Below are positions 59,866 to 64,000 of a stretch of DNA of 64,000 nt, piece by piece; position 1 is the first letter of the stretch; the number at the start of each line of letters is the position of its first letter. This DNA comes from Mycetocola_A sp015752285 (GTDB lineage: Bacteria; Actinomycetota; Actinomycetes; Actinomycetales; Microbacteriaceae), in assembly GCF_015752285.1 (NCBI RefSeq), contig NZ_JADOUY010000003.1, positions 186,001 to 250,000 on the forward strand, in the 5' to 3' direction. The notes beneath the pieces were generated by a model. It did not search any database and had not been told where the DNA came from. It saw only the letters and a list, made by a program, of their open reading frames with translations. The position numbers were made by a program, and so were the translations under genes.

Positions 59866-61830
59866 GTGCCTCGAGTAACCCGAATTGCCGGCCCGGCCGC
59901 GCTCGTCGCCGTCGCCCTCCTCCTGCTCGTTCTCGGTCTGGCCTATGGCGGGGGAGCAGACGCGCGCCCCATCGGCGACCCTGGCGCTGTCGTGCGATTC
60001 GGGCTCCCGGTCGCCAAGCTGTTCGTCAACATCGGCGCCGCTCTGACACTCGGAGCCATCACCCTCGCTCTCTTCGTGCTCTCTCCGAAACAGGACGAGT
60101 ACCACCGCACCCTCGACGTCGCAGCCGCTGGCGCCGCGCTGTACACCGTCGCAGCAGGAGCGACCGGGTTTCTCACCTTCCTCAACGTCACCGGAACGGC
60201 CGTCACCTTCGACGACCAATTCGGCGCCAAGCTGGGACTGTTCGTCACGGATGTCGAACTCGGGCAGGCCTGGCTCGCCACGACGCTCATCGCCGCGACG
60301 CTCACGGTTCTCTGCTTCGCCGTGCGCGGCCAGATCCTCATGGTGTTCGTCGGCATCCTCGCATTGATCTCCCTCGTCCCGATGGCCCAGCAGGGGCACG
60401 CGGCCGGAACCGCGGGGCACGACGCAGCCGTCACCGCGCTGGGCCTCCATGTCATGTTCGCGGCCATCTGGCTCGGCGGTCTGCTCACCATCATCCTCAT
60501 CCGCAACACCCTCGACTCCGGGCGGATCGTGCCGGTGATCAAGCGCTATTCGAGCCTCGCCCTCGTCGCGTTCATCGTTGTGGCCATCTCCGGATACGCC
60601 AGCGCCGAACTGAGGATCGGCTCCCTCGATCGTCTCCTCACCCCATACGGCGTCCTCGTGCTCGGCAAGGTCGCAGCGCTGATCGCCATCGGGCTGTTCG
60701 GTGCCGTCCAGCGCAACTGGCTGATCGGCAGGATGGAAGCATCGCACCAGGCGATCGGTCGGTTCTTCTGGTGGCTCGTCGTCGCCGAACTCGGTTTCAT
60801 GGGCGTCGCATCCGGGCTCGCCGCAGCGCTCGCACGCACGGCGACCCCCGTTCCGGAAGAGACGGCGGCGGCCCCGACAGCGGCGGAGCTTCTCACAGGC
60901 GAACCGCTTCCGCCCGAGCTGACCTTCGAGCGGTACTTCAGTACCTGGGACATCGACCTGATCTGGCTGCTCGTCACTGCGTTCGGCATCTTCTTCTACC
61001 TGGCAGGGGTGGTGCGGATGCACCGCCGCGGCGACCGCTGGCCCATCCACCGCACGATCTTCTGGGTCCTCGGGATGCTTGTGCTCTTCTACCTCACGAA
61101 CGGTGGCGTTGCCGCCTACCAGGACTACCTGTTCAGCGTTCACATGCTCGGTCACATGGGGCTCACCATGCTCGTGCCCGTGCTGCTCGTACCCGGAGCA
61201 CCTGTCACCCTGGCGATGCGCGCCATCCACAAACGCAACGACGGCTCGCGCGGCCCACGGGAATGGATCTTGCTCGCCGTGCACTCGAAGTTCGCCGGTG
61301 TGATCTCCAACCCGGTGGTCGCCGCCGTGCTTTTCGCCGGCTCGCTCTGGGTCTTCTACTATTCGCCGCTGATGCGCTGGGCGATGACCGATCACATTGG
61401 GCACGAGTGGATGGTCGTGCACTTCCTGCTCACCGGTTACCTGTTCGTGCAATCGCTCATCGGCGTCGACCCCGTGCCGTTCCGGCTCTCGTACCCGATG
61501 CGGCTGCTCCTGCTTCTCGCGACGATGGCCGCTCACGCCTTCTTCGGGCTCGCCATCATGTCGAACGTCGGGCTGTTCCTCGCCGACTGGTTCGGAGCGA
61601 TGGGACGCACCTGGGGACCCCCGCCGCTCATCGACCAGCAAAACGGTGGAGGCATCGCCTGGAGCATCGGTGAGTTGCCGACCATCGCGCTCGCGATCAC
61701 GGTGGCGATCCAGTGGAGCCGCAGCGACACCCGTGAGCAGAAGCGCGTGGACCGCAACGCCGATCGCACCGACGATGCCGAGCTCAAGGAATACAACGAC
61801 CAGCTCGCCCGGCTGTCCGGCCGCGACTGA
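59866..61830 (+). CDS. CopD-CtaG fusion: copper resistance / cytochrome c oxidase assembly membrane protein
   Basis: 654 residues, at least 14 membrane segments. The first half is CopD-like (AAIWLGGLLTIILIRNTLDS, then YSSLALVAFIVVAISGYASA); the second is the caa3 CtaG domain (WDIDLIWLLVTAFGIFFYLA, FSVHMLGHMGLTMLVPVLLV, HEWMVVHFLLTGYLFVQSLI) with several His residues that bind copper. It should import or deliver copper to cytochrome oxidase. TAGGCT (59854-59859) lies exactly 6 nt before the GTG start. Confidence 0.93.
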   Translation: MPRVTRIAGPAALVAVALLLLVLGLAYGGGADARPIGDPGAVVRFGLPVAKLFVNIGAALTLGAITLALFVLSPKQDEYHRTLDVAAAGAALYTVAAGATGFLTFLNVTGTAVTFDDQFGAKLGLFVTDVELGQAWLATTLIAATLTVLCFAVRGQILMVFVGILALISLVPMAQQGHAAGTAGHDAAVTALGLHVMFAAIWLGGLLTIILIRNTLDSGRIVPVIKRYSSLALVAFIVVAISGYASAELRIGSLDRLLTPYGVLVLGKVAALIAIGLFGAVQRNWLIGRMEASHQAIGRFFWWLVVAELGFMGVASGLAAALARTATPVPEETAAAPTAAELLTGEPLPPELTFERYFSTWDIDLIWLLVTAFGIFFYLAGVVRMHRRGDRWPIHRTIFWVLGMLVLFYLTNGGVAAYQDYLFSVHMLGHMGLTMLVPVLLVPGAPVTLAMRAIHKRNDGSRGPREWILLAVHSKFAGVISNPVVAAVLFAGSLWVFYYSPLMRWAMTDHIGHEWMVVHFLLTGYLFVQSLIGVDPVPFRLSYPMRLLLLLATMAAHAFFGLAIMSNVGLFLADWFGAMGRTWGPPPLIDQQNGGGIAWSIGELPTIALAITVAIQWSRSDTREQKRVDRNADRTDDAELKEYNDQLARLSGRD

Positions 61831-61842
61831 TCGCCCGGCAGG

Positions 61843-62976
61843 TCACTCTACGGAGTTCGGGTCTTCTTCGAGGGTCGCCTGCACGGTGCCGTCTGACATG
61901 ACGTAGATGCTGCCGACGAGGGAGAACGGAACGTCGTCGTCGTAGGGTGTGATCGAGCCGTCGAAGAGCGACTGCACATCGACGCGCAGGTGAGCGTCAC
62001 CATCGACGGCCGGGATCTCCCAGGCGTCGGTTCCCGCCTCGATCGTCACCTCCGGGTAATCGTCGATCGACCAGGTCGGGTCGCCTGAGATGCGGTCATC
62101 GATGACGATGCCGAAGGGGCATCCTGTCGGCTGGAGCACTTTCTGTTCGGTGCAGGCGTCGAGCTGGGCGTTCACCGCCTCCTGCGCCGCGGCGACGAAA
62201 TCTTCGGTGGGAACGGCTGTCACGACCGCCTCGTGAACCCGGGCCGGCTGGTCGACGAGCACGGCATCCGCTTCGGACTCCAGGAGATCGCTTGTCGACT
62301 CGAAGATGTACGCACCGGGGGTGAACACCTGCACGTTGACGATGTTGTCGAACGCCGGCGCCTGCTCGGTCGAGATGGCGCGGGTGTCGAGGTCGAATCC
62401 GTTGACGCTGAATACCGTGGAGTGTTCGACGGCGAGGTTCACGACGGCGATCGGGCTCTCCTCGAACGACCAGGTGGGGATGAGGGGAAAACGGGTTCCG
62501 GAACTCTTCACGAGAAAGGTGGACTCGCCGTAGGTTCCGTCGGACTCGTAGGAGTAGGTGACCGCGTGCACCCCGCCACCCTCGTCGGCGACCTCGACCT
62601 CCGTGACTTCGGTCAGCTCAGGCAGCGCCGCTTTGCGGAGCAGCGCGTTGGAGCTTCCTTCAGGAAGACCGGATGCTTCGAGCTCGTCTTTGTCGAGAGC
62701 GACGCCGGGGATGCCGAGAGCGCCGGCGGCATCCCGCGCCTGCAATTTGCTCAGATAGTTGCCGACGAACGCGCCCGCTCCGTAGACGTCACGGTTGAGC
62801 GCACCGATGGCGGCGAACGCCGCGCCGATCAGCATCGCTCCGACAACGGCCCAGATGATCGTGGCCTTCGAGCGATCCGACATCGACGTGCGAGGCTCGG
62901 GCGCGGGGGGCTCACTCCAGGTGCCCGCCGCTCCGGGCTGACCGGGCATCTGAATGGGGGTCTGGGGGGTGGTCAC
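61843..62976 (-). CDS. membrane-anchored protein (377 aa), unknown
   Basis: The N terminus is Pro/Gly-rich (TPIQMPGQPGAAGTWSEPPA), followed by one membrane segment (ATIIWAVVGAMLIGAAFAAI) and a ~310-residue outer part with beta-strand patterns (VHAVTYSYESDGTYGESTFL), ending in acidic residues. Two cysteines (DACTEQKVLQPTGCP) could form a disulfide. No family recognised. TAGGAT (62983-62988) stands exactly 6 nt before the GTG start. Convergent with the CopD-CtaG gene, 12 bases between stops. Confidence 0.75.
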   Translation of the reverse strand: MTTPQTPIQMPGQPGAAGTWSEPPAPEPRTSMSDRSKATIIWAVVGAMLIGAAFAAIGALNRDVYGAGAFVGNYLSKLQARDAAGALGIPGVALDKDELEASGLPEGSSNALLRKAALPELTEVTEVEVADEGGGVHAVTYSYESDGTYGESTFLVKSSGTRFPLIPTWSFEESPIAVVNLAVEHSTVFSVNGFDLDTRAISTEQAPAFDNIVNVQVFTPGAYIFESTSDLLESEADAVLVDQPARVHEAVVTAVPTEDFVAAAQEAVNAQLDACTEQKVLQPTGCPFGIVIDDRISGDPTWSIDDYPEVTIEAGTDAWEIPAVDGDAHLRVDVQSLFDGSITPYDDDVPFSLVGSIYVMSDGTVQATLEEDPNSVE

Positions 62977-63113
62977 GGAGCTATCCTATGGGGATCGTGC
63001 GGTTTCACCCGTCGGCGTGCCCTGTGGGAAGGGATGCCGGCTGTGAGGGATGCCGATGCTCGCGTCTCCGGCGAATACAGTTGAGTGTCCAGAGTTCCCC
63101 AGTGAAGGCATCC

Positions 63114-64000
63114 GTGACCAACCCCCAGCCGAAGATCGAGCTCTCTCGGGAGCAGCAGTCCGTCTTCGACCGTATTGAGAGCACCCGCGAGCACGTCTTC
63201 GTGACGGGACGCGCCGGGACGGGCAAGTCCACCCTGCTCAACCACCTGGCCTGGCACACCGAAAAGCAGATCGTCATCTGCGCTCCGACCGGCGTCGCTG
63301 CGCTGAACGTCGGCGGCCAGACCATCCATTCGTTGTTCCGGTTGCCCATCGGGCTGATCGCCGACCACGACATCGACCAGAACGACCAGGTCAAGAAGTT
63401 GCTCAACACGATCGACACGCTCGTCATCGACGAGGTCTCGATGGTCAACGCCGACCTTCTGGACGCCATCGACCGCAGCCTGAGGCAGGCCAGGCAGCGC
63501 AGGCATGAGCCGTTCGGAGGGGTGCAGGTCGTGCTCTTCGGCGACCCGTACCAGCTGGCACCGGTGCCTGGGCAGGGCGAGGAACGCAACTACATCCAGG
63601 ACACCTATCGCTCGTTCTGGTTCTTCGACGCGAAGGTGTGGCAGGAGACGCCGCTCGGCATCATCGAACTCACCGAGATCCACCGGCAGTCGGATGCCGA
63701 CTTCAAGTACATGCTCAACGCGGTGCGTCACGGGCAGGTCACCGCTGAGATCGCCGGGGTCCTCAACTCGATGGGTGCCCGCACGCCACCGGACGACGGC
63801 ACGATCACACTCGCCACCCGGAATGACATCGTCAACCGGATCAATGCGGCCGCGCTCGCGAAGCTGCCCGGGCGGGTGCTGAAAGCGAATGCCGAGGTGA
63901 GCGGAGACTTCGGCAAGGGAGCGTACCCGGCAGACGAGACGCTCGAGCTCAAGGTGGGCGCGCAGGTGATGTTTCTCCGCAACGACACCGGCGGGGGCGG
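63114..64000 (+). CDS. PIF1/RecD-like AAA helicase (3' truncated by window end)
   Basis: 295 residues are seen. REQQSVFDRIESTREHVFVT leads to Walker A GRAGTGKSTLL, then CAPTGVAALNVGGQTIHSLF (motif Ia), VIDEVSMVNADL (motif II), FGDPYQLAPVPG (motif III) and LTEIHRQSDADF, the Pif1/RecD superfamily-1B order. It unwinds DNA 5' to 3'. GTG 63114 has GAAGG 5 nt upstream. The C-terminal motifs lie beyond the window, so full length and any extra domain are unknown. Confidence 0.92.
   Translation, partial: MTNPQPKIELSREQQSVFDRIESTREHVFVTGRAGTGKSTLLNHLAWHTEKQIVICAPTGVAALNVGGQTIHSLFRLPIGLIADHDIDQNDQVKKLLNTIDTLVIDEVSMVNADLLDAIDRSLRQARQRRHEPFGGVQVVLFGDPYQLAPVPGQGEERNYIQDTYRSFWFFDAKVWQETPLGIIELTEIHRQSDADFKYMLNAVRHGQVTAEIAGVLNSMGARTPPDDGTITLATRNDIVNRINAAALAKLPGRVLKANAEVSGDFGKGAYPADETLELKVGAQVMFLRNDTGGG

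Noticed and set aside
59818..61641. 607-codon minus-strand frame opposite the CopD-CtaG gene
   Set aside because: Composition (Glu/Asp/Gly/His rich, no hydrophobic segments) is the typical antisense image of a membrane protein; no start signal.
1..64000. tRNA, rRNA or insertion-sequence genes
   Set aside because: Reading the intergenic gaps on both strands showed no cloverleaf with a GTTCGA-type T-loop in context, no rRNA sequence, and no transposase frame.

Overview
The window is high-GC DNA that reads as a chromosomal segment of an actinobacterium, most likely family Microbacteriaceae (order Micrococcales). This is inferred from gene content (an actinobacterial rpsF-ssb-rpsR-rplI-dnaB block, a PPOX-class F420/FMN-type oxidoreductase, a CopD/CtaG fusion, a DUF1918 protein), from frequent GCATCC/GATGCC codon pairs, and from many leaderless-type starts. 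I see no insertion sequence, prophage, CRISPR array, rRNA or tRNA gene. It looks like ordinary chromosome with a mosaic of small operons.

Left part (1-21 kb): a 5'-truncated flavin monooxygenase; a large SWIM-SNF2 ATPase; a four-domain nuclease/helicase (Fe-S type PD-(D/E)XK nuclease, HhH, DEDD exonuclease, SF1 helicase); small enzymes (GNAT, DHFR-like reductase, histidine phosphatase, NAD(P)HX dehydratase); a DHA2 drug exporter; and the SbcD-SbcC nuclease pair. Then come stress-type small membrane proteins, acylphosphatase and an Fpg/Nei glycosylase. DNA repair and chromatin remodelling are strongly represented.

Middle part (21-47 kb): a SulP anion transporter, an orphan LuxR-type large ATPase regulator, CCA-adding enzyme, a Cys/Met-metabolism PLP enzyme, an orphan sugar-binding lipoprotein, then rpsF-ssb-rpsR-rplI and dnaB. 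A 500-base gap before dnaB carries a cluster of DnaA-box-like 9-mers, one of them perfect. Next come membrane proteins, purB with a low-molecular-weight phosphatase, a WXG-like helical protein translationally coupled to an alpha/beta hydrolase, an aminotransferase, and a branched-chain 2-oxoacid dehydrogenase operon (E1alpha, E1beta, E2).

Right part (47-64 kb): the glycine betaine importer proVWX behind a long structured leader; an 83-bp tandem repeat; a zinc-homeostasis block (Zur-type operator, znuA-znuC-znuB-zur) directly followed by zinc-free forms of ribosomal proteins L28, L33 and S14; a GH65 phosphorylase with its HAD phosphoglucomutase partner; HU; a copper/cytochrome-oxidase assembly membrane protein; and a PIF1/RecD-like helicase cut by the window end.

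A recurring architecture is a TANNNT hexamer ending exactly 6 nt before the start codon (15 of 63 coding genes, on both strands), which suggests leaderless transcripts. I used it to choose several starts. Two copies of a nested-palindrome repeat (37.5 and 59.7 kb) with the same ends and core suggest a dispersed small repeat family.
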